From the NCBI GenBank assembly GCA_024500155.1, contig CM044868.1:36009665-36073664 (forward strand): 64,000 nt of DNA, written 5' to 3'. The notes beneath the pieces were generated by a model that saw only the letters and a list, made by a program, of their open reading frames with translations, was not told the DNA's origin and did no database searches. This DNA comes from Chenopodium formosanum. Taxonomy: Eukaryota > Streptophyta > Magnoliopsida > Caryophyllales > Amaranthaceae. Every line of letters begins with the position of its first letter. Position 1 is the first letter of the stretch. This document shows, piece by piece, positions 43,501 to 55,195 of this stretch. Made by a program: the position numbers and the translations under genes.

Positions 43501-44407
43501 TTCCATGATCACAAGTGATTAGGGTATTCCAAATCATTGTGAGCCGTTTGGTGTGAAACCCATGCAAAGCATCATCAGAAATTCTATTAAAAAATGTATG
43601 TTGAGAAAATGGTTATCTTTGATGTTAGTTGTTGATCTTTGATGATTGTAGGTTGACAAGTTGAAGATCTCATATCATGAAGATGAGTACGAGTCATCAC
43701 TTGGACGATAAATCCTAAATCGCATATAATCCATGACACTCTCAAATTTTATCATCTTATTATGAAATTGATCAATAATGAAGATGCTAAGATTTGCAAA
43801 GTAATTATAACTAAACCTATGCAATAAGTGAACGACAACATTCACAATTGCACGAAAGAAATCAAGCATATTGAATATGGGTGTGATTTCTATAAATGTT
43901 TTATAAAGAGTATTACTCTTAAAACATTTGGAAAAACCATTTATCATAAAATGAACCATTCAGGTTTGGGAGTAATTTAATTTCATGCAATTTTATCACT
44001 CCGTTTCTATTTAATTGTGGTTTAGAATTAAATTATGAGTCCATTCTTTTTTGAGAATATTCAAAATAGGGTATCAAGACTAGTCTTGCTCAAAGAAACA
44101 CCTATTAAATGAACATTGAATATTATAATCGAAAATTATCGCATATCAAGGTCATTTAAATGGTGGACGATTAATTATCGCTTGAAACTAGTGTGTAGTT
44201 TGATTTATAGCACCGTTTTTTTGTGCTACAAGGACATGATTTTCATAAATCATTTGCAAAGGTATTGGTTTAGAAACATACTTGATCAACCTATGAGAAT
44301 ACTTTAAGATATTTAAAAATCGTATTAAGTATACTTCTCAGTATGACTATCGGAACCTCTTTCCTCGACCATGAGTAATGTGATTTCTCTTGTTTGTGTA
44401 GTAGTCC
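43501..44407. other. Unassigned sequence, probably the remaining copia 3' part
   Basis: AT-rich, many stops in all frames, no clear LTR terminus. It lies between recognisable copia RNase H traces and the start of the next Tat-like LTR. Confidence 0.35.
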
Positions 44408-46261
44408 TGTAGAAACCTAATTGTGTCTCCAAAAATATCAAACCCAGTGATGTATATCTTTCACGTCATTTGATTTTCGAACAAAGTGAAAGTGTGAAAA
44501 GTCTTGTGATGCAGTTGTTTTAATAAAAATAAATCTTCTTTCTGTTTTCGGACATGTACTCTATTTATGAAAATGTCCAGTCCCATCATAATAAGGGTCC
44601 AATAATGGTGAAGTTGGATTGGGCTCAAAAAAAGCTTTCCAACGATATATTATAAGCCCAATTCCGATTAATAACGATGAAGTCGTGGCTAAAATACTAA
44701 ATTGGGATTGAAATGGTTTATGGTCTAATGATTTATTGGAGGGCCCATTAATTAATATTCCTAAATTTATTATAATTGATTTTAATCTTCTAGAATAATC
44801 TAGAAAGTTATTTTGAGTTTTAATGATGTTAGGATTAATAATTATATCTTTTATGAAAATAAAGAATTCTATTTGGATTAAAACAAGTGTTTTTAAAAAG
44901 ATTAAATCTGATATTCAAAGATAAGAACGGATGTTGTTAATTGAATTTATTTAGATTAACGATTATGTACAAGTTTAGAAAATGAGTGAATCAGCGTGGA
45001 ATGACAAAGCTGGCGCGCCACAGCAGGCCTATCGCGTCGCGCAGACCTTGTCATTTTGAAACAGGGGCACTTTTATTCCTAATAGGATTTGGTCTTTTTC
45101 TAATCGTTTCCGGGGTATTTTCTCTATAATTATTAATCTTCTATTCTCTTCTCTCTTCTATTCTCTTCTCTCTCAAGCTAGTAGCTTATTCTTTATCCCT
45201 CTTTCTAGCCTTCCCTTTTTTAATAAAATACCGCATTCACGAGATTTAGAAACACCTAGCCAAGCTCCAAGTTGCCTTCGCCCTGTATGTGAAAGATTGA
45301 TAATTTTTGAGGGTTTGGTCCCAAATCCGTATTTCAATTATTTAAATTAAGTGTTTGATTAATGTTTTCCTTAAAGTTACTAATGAGTGTATTTTGTTAT
45401 TAGAAAGAGATATGAGCCAACCCAGTAGTTTCATTGCTATATCTTTAGAAAGCATGCTTAGATTACTTTAATTCCTAGCATCATATTATGATGCTTTTAT
45501 TACTTTCTAGTATCATGATTAAGTTGCTTCCTAGTATCATGATTAAGTTGCTTCCTATTTCTTCCATTATATTAGTATCAAGTAACGGATAAAGATTTAA
45601 TCTTTAATGTTTAGTGACATGCTAGGATTTGTTATTAAACTTGTTAGTATCATGCCTAGGATCTTGCTAATATTATATTATGCTTTATTGAGATTGAGAA
45701 TATTATTGTGACAATGATATGCTGTATTAATATTCTGTTGCGTGATATATTATTATTGGTATTGCTTGATCACACCCTCTCTTGTAGTATTATAGGGAAT
45801 TTGTACGTGTAATCATGCTTGATAAGATAATTAATAATCTATTTTAGGCTAATATGATTATAATTCAAGTGATCAGCAATAATAGATTTGTTTGTGCATT
45901 AATATTCAACCAGCATAGATTATCCATGTTTAGGATTAATATATTGATTGTATGTTAGTCAGAAAGCGCACGTGAATATGAGAAGAATAAACTAGAGGCC
46001 TATTTTTAGGGCAGGTTCAATCTTTTTTAGGTTGGATCTTTACCTTCAACCCGGAATATCCTGTCATGGTTCCAGACCATTATGGAGTTATTGATCTCAT
46101 GGATTGTAATGGGTGTAACTTTCACCCCGTGAACGGTTTACAAGTTCCTAAAACTTGTTGGAGACTATTTTCTACTAGCTTCCTTCCCTTTGTACGCCAC
46201 GATACTTAAGTGTATGATCAAAGTGGGGCTCAAGTGTGGTATGCTTGAAATATTCCTTACA
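44408..46261 (+). mobile_element. Tat-like 5' LTR (A), plus orientation
   Basis: It starts TGTAGAAACCTAATTGTGTC and ends GAAATATTCCTTACA, followed by a PBS. The start is the reverse complement of the ends of the minus-strand LTRs (…AAACCAAACC…GTGTCTACA type). About 1.85 kb. A GC-rich palindromic patch (GCTGGCGCGCCACAGC, ATCGCGTCGCGC) lies at 45,012-45,050. Confidence 0.8.
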
Positions 46262-46618
46262 GTTTTTTGGCGATTCCGCTGGGGAAGATTTCTATTTTAA
46301 TTTCTAAAATTTATTTTCGCAATGATTTAAAATGAGTTGATGAGACTCAAAAAGTTCTAAGTATTCATGTGCGTAATTTTATTGACAATATTGGCATATG
46401 CATAAAAAGGTCCGCATTGAATAGACCATCCGTAACGTGTTAAAAACATAGGATTTTTAAACGTAGAAAATTTGGCAAATATCTTTCACAACTAGGAACG
46501 AAATAACGCTGTGAAAAACCAAAAAAATTTGAGAACAGAAAGCTGCCGAGGCATGTAGAAATTGGCGCTAAGAAAATAGATCCCGTCGCACTGCGATTGC
46601 TTTGTCGCTGTACGATAG
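46262..46618 (+). mobile_element. PBS and truncated leader of Tat-like element A
   Basis: PBS TGGCGATTCCGCTGGGGA at 46,268-46,285 (two differences from the perfect site). The leader then matches other copies (TTCGCAATGATTTAAAATGAG, 'gacaatattggcatatgcataaaaa') up to a palindromic patch at 46,561, where element B is inserted. Confidence 0.75.
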
Positions 46619-48636
46619 TGTAGACACCTAAACATGTCTCCTCAAAACCAAACCCTATGAAGAACAACCTTTCACCGCCATTATTGGTCGGGTTAAGTAT
46701 TTAATCTTTGAGTGCTTAACTCCATATTTTCATTTCATAAAACAACCCAATTCCTAGCCCATTTCCCAAAACCTTCACTTATTTTCCTCTTTTAAACCCA
46801 AAATAATTCATTTTGTGTCCTTTAAAATCATTCATTTCGTGTCCTTTTTATAAAAATGTTTAGTCCATTTTTTTTTTGGTCAATAATCTGGGTTCAATGA
46901 TTTAATTATTGGATGGGGCTTTAAAAGTGCTTTCCAATGATATATTATAAGCCCAAATCCGAGATATAACGAATAAGTTATAACAAAAATATTAAACTGA
47001 GCCCAAACCGAACCTAAGCCCACCTTACCTTTGACCCAATGATCACGTGGAGGGTCCAAAAGCTTTAATCCCCTACCTAAAACAATTAGGATTAATTGGA
47101 AGTTTCTATAAGTTCCTAAAAGATCTTAATTATTTCTTTTGAAAAGATAAGATTAAAGAGTTTGAAATTAATAAAACTTTTCTTTTTGAAAATCGTATTT
47201 CTATCTGAATTGAAAGACGTTAAAAGATAGTAAGGTATGAAATTTGTGCCTCATAGTTTTTATTAAAGTCTTATATGGTTGGATAGCTCTTGAAATTATC
47301 TTTCCAATGATTTATTATAATACCAATCTCAAGCTATAACGGAAAAGATATGAATGAAATATAAAACTCTATCCAAAACTGACACCGTCTCACTATTTCA
47401 GCCATATCTTTTGTTCTAAAATGTATTTTTATCTGAATTTAATTGGGTTAGAAATTATACTTCAATATCTTTCCAACGACATATTATTTATCTTATTCCA
47501 ATTTATGAATCAAAAGATATGATAAAAACAAAAATCGCAAAAACTGATGTCTATCGCAAGAGTATTATTCCAATTCGAATTCTTATCTTTTCTTAATTCT
47601 TCGACCCTTCTTTTTCCTTATAAATAGAGGTCATATCTCCCCTTTTCCAATCATAAAAAATATTGATCATCAAATAATTCTCTTCTCCCTCTTTAGCGTA
47701 AACACTAGCCTCCCTATTCTTTCATTCCTTCCTTAAGCACTCCAAGGAGTTCATACAATACCCAAAGTTCTATACTTAAACCAAGGCGTGAAAGGTAGAA
47801 TTGACTGAGGGTTTGGACCAAATCAATTCTACTTTTTATCTTTTTTAATTATTTTCATTTGATTTATATTTTTATTGAAGTTACTAACAGTTTATTCACG
47901 ATGTAGCAATTTAAGGGAACGTGGAAAGTGAGTAATTAATTCACTTAATTACTCTTATTATTTTTGTTGCTAGCATCATGATAGGATTATTATATGTGAT
48001 TTGACTAATAATTTATTGTTGAATTTATTTCATTATTAATGTTTATTCTATTATTATTTATTAATCACCATATTGCATGTTTAAAGGGAATATGTGATTG
48101 AAAATTACGCCTAATAAGATAATTTGGACAACCGGTTAGGTTCCTTTTTAATCTTGTTGTTTAATCAAGTGGTCACAAATATTTTCGAATTATGTGTTGC
48201 ATTAATATTCAACCAATTTAGCTTAATAATAGTTTGGAGCAAATTGAATATTTTGTTTGTATACCTTTGAGATCACATGAATTACTTTTCACTATAAGAA
48301 TTGAGTAGAGGCCAATACAGGCAAATGTGACTCCATGACTCACTTCGTACCATCATCCCCGATCCTCCTTTCATGGTTCCAAACCATATGGAGTTATGAA
48401 TCTCATGGATTATGAATGGGGTGTAACCCTCACAAGTCAATCATTGTAGCCTATCGTTGTCCCTTATCGTGGTTGTCTTTTTATGATCCGTAAACGGTTT
48501 ACAAGTTCCTTAAAAACTTGTTGGTGGCTCCCTACTTTCCTTGTCCCTAATCGTATTATGTCAATTCCCATTTCCTATGAGTGCCAAGCATATTGACACA
48601 TGATTTGACGTAGGCGCACTTCAAATGACGCCTACA
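46619..48636 (+). mobile_element. Tat-like 5' LTR (B), plus orientation, 2.0 kb
   Basis: It starts TGTAGACACCTAAACATGTC and ends ATGACGCCTACA, directly followed by a perfect tRNA-Arg PBS. TATA box TATAAATA at 47,619-47,626, preceded by TTCCAATTCGAATTC, like the left-hand LTR at 3,063-5,712. It is inserted in the leader of element A. Confidence 0.85.
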
Positions 48637-51319
48637 ATTTGGCGACTCCACTGGGGAGGATTCTTGGTTATTTATCGATTTGAGTGATCGGTATTTGACT
48701 AAAATAAGTGGATGAGACTTGAAAGATTCTTGAATTGTATTCTTGCGATTTAATTGGCATTGTCACATATGCATACACATTTTAGCTTACCTATTTTGCC
48801 ATAATAGAACATGTTCTACGTATGTGGCTAACCCGGGGGATTTAAGCTCTATCAACCCGAAAACGTTCATGACAATAAGGGTTCATCCGATTTTTTACAT
48901 CCACCCAAACCATGGAGTCGAGTTCGATTTTATCACGAGCTCGCGGAGCCGCCCGTTGGCATAAACCCTCAAGGGAGGCTTCCTTGCTAACGCGTCCAAA
49001 CTCTTAACCATGGTACCCTTTGACACCCAAATAAGCTTGACCATATATAGTGGAACATAGAACTTGACTTTAGGTTGCGAACTACATTGCATTATGCGTG
49101 ACGATGTGATTATATGTGCAATTTTTTATTGACTTTTTTTAATTTTTTTTTTTGTTCTTTTTAAAAAAAAAAAAAATTTGAGTCAACCCGGATTTTTATT
49201 CTCGTATCCTGCACAAAAGTCAACTTGTTTTGGTCATAGCCGGAGTTCTGGAAAAAGTTATGTGTCGTGCTACCTATCCAGTTATAACTTATATAACTTT
49301 GCTACCCAATCAGAGTCACAGATCAAAAGTTATAACTTATATACTTCAGCCTGTCCAGTTTAGTTGTCTTTTTAGCTTCAACTTTCTTTCTTTTAATTTT
49401 TTTTTTTTATATCTCTTTGTGTCAAGCTAGTCTTTGCCAAGTCCTTTAATCTGTGTCAACTCGTACAACATAGGATTATAGATTATTATTTTTATATATT
49501 TTTTTTATACCCATGAGTCATAACTTTTCTAGAATTCTAGTCCTCTTCCTAGTTTCTTGTTATCAATTTTTGTGCTAACCTTAACATGTGTTTTTTGTCT
49601 TTGATTGTGGTTGATCTTATTTATGACTAACGATTGCCAATGGACTGTTTTCACCTAGTAAATAGCATAAACATTAATATTGGACAAAATTAATCAAGTT
49701 AGTTTATCTTTTAGTCTTCCGTGCTATTTGGTTATTGGGTCCTTTGTTTTTCACAACGTCCTCATGTCTAGCCTTACGATCATACCACGAGTCTTAATAA
49801 ACCCACTTAATCTCACATGTTGAGTCATTGCACACACTTTGTCTTCGAGTAATGCACTATATTGTTTATGATTGTATACTAGGACTATGCATGCGTCGTT
49901 TTCCGTCGTAATAGGAATGAGTGGAGTATTTCCCATCAGTTTTCAAAAAATTTTCATACACTCTTCCTTTTCAATCTGAGTATTGAGTGAATGCATTAAG
50001 TGAGTTCTTCCTTACACGGTACTTGAGTCTAAAATCACTAGTCAATAGTTGGAAGAATAAGGGGAACGCCACTCCTTCCTTCTTTCCTTCTAATCAAAGC
50101 ATTAACAACAACAAACTTTTTTCCTCACTAGGAGGCAAAAAGTACGTAATGCATAAAAAGCCACAAAGGCAAAGCACGATGCAAGTTTCTCACTAAGATT
50201 TCATGTTTTCTTCTTCTTTTGTTTCAAACCCTTCCCCCTAATAAGTCTAGTATAGGTTTCATTATCCTTATGTCTATATGCCATGTTCCATCAATGAGCA
50301 TTTCTTTCCTTTGCATCGGATCATGTCATTCGCAAAATAAAAAAAAAGATAAAAAAAAAAATCAATCTACCGTACAAAACACAAGGTATACTAATGATTT
50401 GAGGTACCTTTGCAACCCTGTCATTCCCCGTTAACTATTCAAGCACACATTCCATTTCTTCATCAACCACTTTGAGCCTCGTCTAACGTTTGGCCTTCAT
50501 TTTTTCAACCCACATTCACTCAACCCTGGGATTGGAAGATGTGTAATTTGTGTAACATTCAAAAAGCAAGTAAAAAAAAAACCAGCAAAGCAAAATAAAA
50601 CAATGTCTAAGGGAAAGTGTTCCAATGTCTTTGATATGAACACATCTCATATTGTGTCTCTCATCGAGTGCTTTGTACCGTGCCTGAGAAACATGAATGC
50701 TAAGTGAGTGATGGACCGCATGATCTGAGATTGCCCACATTGATTTAAAAGAATGAAAAAAAAAATAATAATAAACTTGTAATATTCAAATTCACAATTA
50801 CACATCTTGGGGATTCTCTCGGGTCTTGAACCTTGTACCCTTTTCTTCCTTAAACATTCAGCTTAACTACATTACAACCCTTGAAAGATCTCTTTGAGGT
50901 GTACATACACTTGTGCAAAGTTCGGTTAGAGCTATGTTCGGCCTGATTCCTAACGGATACGTAGGCAACCCCACATCGAGGTGCGGCCACATTCATATTC
51001 ACATTTATATTCATATCCATGCTTGATTGAATCAAAGATTATCCAATGCTTACCCCTATCCATCTAGAGCTAGACTTGGGGGCTTGAACCCACATCATTT
51101 AGCCTACCCAGCCTAAAGAGTCATCATCTTTGACTCTTCTCACATATATTTCCAATCACCAGAACCCTTGCAGCTAGCCTTATTATCACATTTACACACT
51201 TCACTCACACATCCATATCAATATCATCCTTTCTTTTAAGAACCCTTTTTCATGAAATCTTATTTCAACACTGTGCATTCTTCATCATCTTTAAAGACAA
51301 CATTCATTAAAAGAAACAT

Positions 51320-51965
51320 TGTATACTTGTTTAGCTTCCTAACATGAGCAATGTTCATTGTTTCATGCATCGCATAATGTGCTGAACAACATTTATATAT
51401 CAATGATTTGTAATCATACAAAGCATATCGTTTTGATTAATAATCATAAAAGCATATTGTGCTTAGCTCCTTGACCTAAGCAACGTTCATAATCACTTCA
51501 TCTATATACGTGCTTAGCTTCTAAACCTAAGTGACATTCAAGATCGCTTCTTTACACCATATATGATGCTTAGCTTCATGACTCACTTCGTATCATCATC
51601 CCCAATTTTCCTTTCGTGGTTCCGAACCATATGGAGTTAGTAATCTCATGGATTATGAATGGGGTGTAACCTTCATGGGTCAATTGTTGTTGCCTTTCGT
51701 TGTCCCTTATTCGTGGTTGTCTTTTATGATCCGTGAACGATTTACAAGTTCCTTAAAAACTTGTTGGCGGCTTCCTACTTTCCTTGTCCCTAATCGAGTC
51801 CCTAATCGTATGTCAATTCCCACTTTCTATGAATGCCAAGCATATCCACCACATGCTTAAACGTAGGCACACTTCAAACGACGCCTACAATTTGACCTAA
51901 GTTCATTCATCTACCGTGTCACATGATGTAATTGTCCTTAGCCTCCTGGCCTAAGAACATGCATC
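51320..51965. repeat. Degenerate repeats 'tgcttagcttcctaacctaagcaacgttca' in the leader
   Basis: Copies at about 51,328, 51,457, 51,508, 51,567 and 51,934, spaced roughly 50-130 bases apart. Each is an imperfect palindrome (gcttag…ctaagc). Similar aggctaag motifs occur in the left-hand leader (200-470). Confidence 0.65.
51577..51889 (+). repeat. LTR 3'-end fragment (about 313 bp) embedded in the leader
   Basis: It matches the last part of LTR B (48,333-48,636), from CATGACTCACTTCGTA to ACGCCTACAATTTG, but is placed inside a 'gcttagcttcatga…cctaag' leader repeat. The junctions share TGAC. Confidence 0.8.
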
Positions 51966-52364
51966 ATGAATACATTATTTTCAAGACAAGCAATTCAATC
52001 CATACGATTTATTTCGTCTTACTCAAGGAGGAAGTTCAAAACTTCTTCCCTTTTTCATTATTTTCTTTTAGGGAAGTTCAAAAACTTTTTTAAAATTTTT
52101 ATCGAGGGAATTTCGAAACAAAATTTCATTTTTCACGTCTTTCTTTTTCGGGAGAAAGTCAGCACCTTCCACTCGTCTCATGACAAAAATTATGGGAAAT
52201 TTTTGCTTTTGCATTTTCTGTTGCTTGTGTTTGCACACACACAAACACATGTTATATATATGTCACGTCGTGTTAAGTCAAACTTGGTCAAGTCAGTTGG
52301 TCAAGCTAATCATAGTCTATACGAGTCCCTTGACAAATTTTATTTTGCAGGTCTCAATTACAAC

Positions 52365-53594
52365 TGTAATACCCCGTATTTTTATATGTATTTTTATTTA
52401 AAATAGGTATTTTATAAAGGTATTTAAATAATTTTAATATTTTAATTATGGTGTTTTAATTATTTATCCTATGTAAGTTTGGAAATATTTTTACTAAAGG
52501 AAAGTTTGTTTAATTATTTTATTTATAAAAGTTGGGTTTTTATTTTAGGAAATTATGATTTTAACAAGTTTTAGTAGGGAAGGGATTAGGAAAAACTAAA
52601 AGAGGAAAGTTTAGGGTAAAAGGGTGGCAGAGAAGGGGTATAAATATCCCTCTTATGAGGCAAATTAACTTCGCCCAGAGTGGAGAAAACCCAAGGTAAA
52701 ATTCTCTCCCTTTTCTCCTTATTTTTCTTATTTCTTTTTCTTTCTCCTTCCCCTTCCCCTTTTGTTTTCGCACCACATCCACCGACAACCACCACCACCG
52801 GTGGGCCGCCGACCACCAGCCACCCAGCCGGCAGCAGCGGGGACCACCAGTGCTGGTAGCAGCCGGCTGTGGCGCCGACCTGCTATCGGCAGTCTTGGTT
52901 TTCGAAAAAAAAACATAAAAATCAAATATTTCTTGCTCAAATTTGATCTATGCTTTAATCTAATTGTAAATTACGAGTTTTGGGAATTAATTTTGATGTT
53001 TGATTATTATAATTATGTTGATTAATTTTTAGATTTGGTTTTTAATTTAAAAGCCCCAATCTTTGAAACCCTAGGTTCTAGATTTATGAATTATTGAAAG
53101 AATATGATATATTATGGTTTAGATCTTTGATTAAAGTGTTTTAAGACTAATTTACAACAAGTTTTAATTAAAATAAAGTGTTGGAATTTTATGTAGAACA
53201 CTTAATATTAGGATTCTTGAAGAAATTTCAATTACCCATTAATTGAGACTTAAGTATGGTGTTTTAAATATAATTTCATCTTATTTTAACCTAATTATAA
53301 GGGGTTTTTTAATAGTATATATTGTTAGAAATTTTTTTAGAGTGGATTTTAATACTTTATTATGACTTTATTGTGGAGGAGACTTTGAAGTAAGTAATTT
53401 CTATTAGTCGTGGAGATTTTAAGATCGTACTCAAGGTACGTTCGCGTACTTAGTATATTTTGGTGATGTGATATCATGCTAGGCTTGATTTAAATCTATT
53501 AGAAGTAGTATCATGCTAAGGTCTATGATTGGAATTGTGAAATTATTGGTGTTGGTGATTGAATTGTGAAGCATGAGTTATTTGTGATGGTTTA
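52365..53594 (+). mobile_element. Partial LTR of another gypsy-type element (C)
   Basis: It begins TGTAATACCCCGTATTTTTA, a common start of plant Ty3/gypsy LTRs. A TATA-like GGGGTATAAATATCC occurs at about 52,636. Then come pyrimidine-rich sequence and a GC-rich stretch (52,780-52,880), which gives long but meaningless frames on both strands. It is cut at the right by the Athila-like LTR. The end and coding part are not visible. Confidence 0.5.
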
Positions 53595-53852
53595 TGATGA
53601 GTGGAATTTATGCCACTCTTTTATCCTTTTTCTCTAAGGATTCTCACCTCATTTACACTTGTTTGACCCTTTTTCTAAGCATTTTTACTTAGTTTTGCTT
53701 CCTCTTTTCTTTCTCCTTTATCTTCCCATTTCTTAGTCTTCTCGCTTTGTTCTTATTGTGATTTTCATGCTTATGCTTTGTAGGAAACATCGGGATTTTA
53801 AAGAGGAGGAAGCTAAGCTCAAGGGAAGATGGAGGAAGCATGATTCAGAAGA

Positions 53853-54064
53853 GGTTCGGCCGAACCTCCTGAAGGTGTGGCCAAACCAAGGTGTGGCCAA
53901 ACCTGCTCAGGGGTTCGGCCGAACGTTGAGGCAGGGGCAAGATGAAATTTGGCAGTTTTGCAGGAGTGGCCGAACCACAGGAGTTTGACCAGACCAGGAT
54001 CAGGGAGGTTCGACCGAACCTACCCTGTAGTCCGGCCGAACCTACCCTGTAGTTCGGCCGAACC
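53853..54064. promoter_or_regulatory. Array of GGTTCGGCCGAACC palindromes upstream of the Athila TATA box
   Basis: About eight full or partial copies: perfect GGTTCGGCCGAACC at 53,853; variants at about 53,877, 53,891, 53,912, 53,966, 54,007, 54,031 and 54,052 (for example GTGTGGCCAAACC, GGTTCGACCGAACC, GTCCGGCCGAACC). The last copy is about 55 bases before the TATA box. Such a palindrome array is a plausible binding site for a dimeric factor. This is inferred. Confidence 0.75.
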
Positions 54065-54116
54065 TTCCCATTTGTTTGGTCATACCTCTCCTTTTATCAG
54101 CTGGCTCTGTACGGAC

Positions 54117-54124
54117 TATATAAG
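54117..54124 (+). promoter_or_regulatory. Athila LTR TATA box (TATATAAG)
   Basis: CGGACTATATAAGTCCC: the box sits in a short palindrome (GGACTATATAAGTCC). Likely start of the element transcript. Confidence 0.7.
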
Positions 54125-55075
54125 TCCCATCTTAGAACGTTTTGAAGATTATATTAACTTAATTTTAATTTTTCTACATTTTAGCTTAATCTAGAGAGAG
54201 AAACACTATTAGTCTTCATTGGTAGAGAGAGAAAGTGTGGTTTTCTTCATTGATGAACTTGGATTTTGAAGAAGGAGTTTTGTTCAATCCTTTATACACC
54301 TTCATCTTCAATTAATGAGCAATCTCTTACTCTTTCTCTTTACCTTTGTTTTTTATTTTGCTTATTTGCTTTGATTTTTCTTCTTAGCTTATTAATCATG
54401 TTGATGCTTATTGATTTAATGATTGATATTGTTTTCAATATGATTTGTGAGTAGTCACCTAGCCAAGGGTGTGGGGATGGTGTAGTTGCTAATTGTTCAT
54501 GCTTATAATGTTGGGGTTATGTTAATGGTGATTAAAGTCTTTGCATGCTTGATATTCTTTGGTCTTCTTGCAAGTGCACGTTGTTAGTTGATCAAAGATG
54601 AGTCTTTACTAACAAGTAACGGAAGTTGACTTAGTTGAGATTCATTACTATCGATTGTTATTTAATAGTACCTCCTAGTATATGGTTCTAATGTGGAAAC
54701 ATAGAGGCTATGTTAGGAGAAGCCAATTGACCTCGGAAGGCGGCTAGATTGGACCCTTTACTTTGATATTCATGCATGTTTAGTTTACCATTGATATGCT
54801 ACTTTGTTATTGCATAGTCAAGCGTCAACTTCACCTACCCATTTCCCTTGGTGCCTTAATGTTTTATTTCTTGTTTTAGCATCTTTAGACTTTAGTGTAT
54901 TTATCTCCTTTTTCGGACTAGCTTAATTGTTGATAACATTTGGTGGTGTTTATCCGTTCTCTGTGGTTCAACCCCTTTGCTTGCCTTATACTCGTATTAG
55001 GTTTGTTTAGGTTGTATAAATTGTATTTGATCTAGGGATAGACAATTGACGACACATTTATTTCCCTTGTCAAAT

Positions 55076-55093
55076 TGGCGCCGTTGCCGGGGA
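55076..55093 (+). other. Primer binding site for tRNA-Asp (TGGCGCCGTTGCCGGGGA)
   Basis: Perfect complement of the 3' end of plant tRNA-Asp (…CCCCGGCAACGGCGCCA), three bases after the LTR. This is the usual primer for Athila-type elements. Confidence 0.9.
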
Positions 55094-55195
55094 ACGGCTT
55101 CCATTACCATTGTGTTATCTTATTGAGACTAGTCCATTGTTTATAATTTTCTTTTGATTTGTTGTTTTTTTATTTGTGTTGCTTTATTTGAAAAA

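Larger units (their letters stand above)
48637..52364 (+). mobile_element. PBS and long non-coding leader of element B
   Basis: PBS TGGCGACTCCACTGGGGA at 48,640-48,657. The following 3.7 kb matches, in reverse complement, the left-hand leader at 1-2,100 (for example the segments around 49,180 and 2,050, and around 50,940 and 600). No gag or pol frame is present. It contains cttagcttc-type repeats and an embedded LTR fragment. It ends where another LTR (52,365) is inserted, so the rest of the element may continue beyond the window. Confidence 0.75.
53595..55072 (+). mobile_element. 5' LTR of the right-hand Athila-like element (1.48 kb)
   Basis: It starts TGATGAGTGGAATTTATGCC and ends TATTTCCCTTGTCA, followed by a tRNA-Asp PBS. 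TATA box TATATAAG at 54,117-54,124. It shares both ends with the LTR at 7,346-8,928 but is diverged in between. Confidence 0.85.

Noticed and set aside
52561..52940. Several overlapping frames around the GC-rich part of LTR C
   Set aside because: They arise from GC-rich and pyrimidine-rich low-complexity sequence; no conserved motif and all frames overlap each other.
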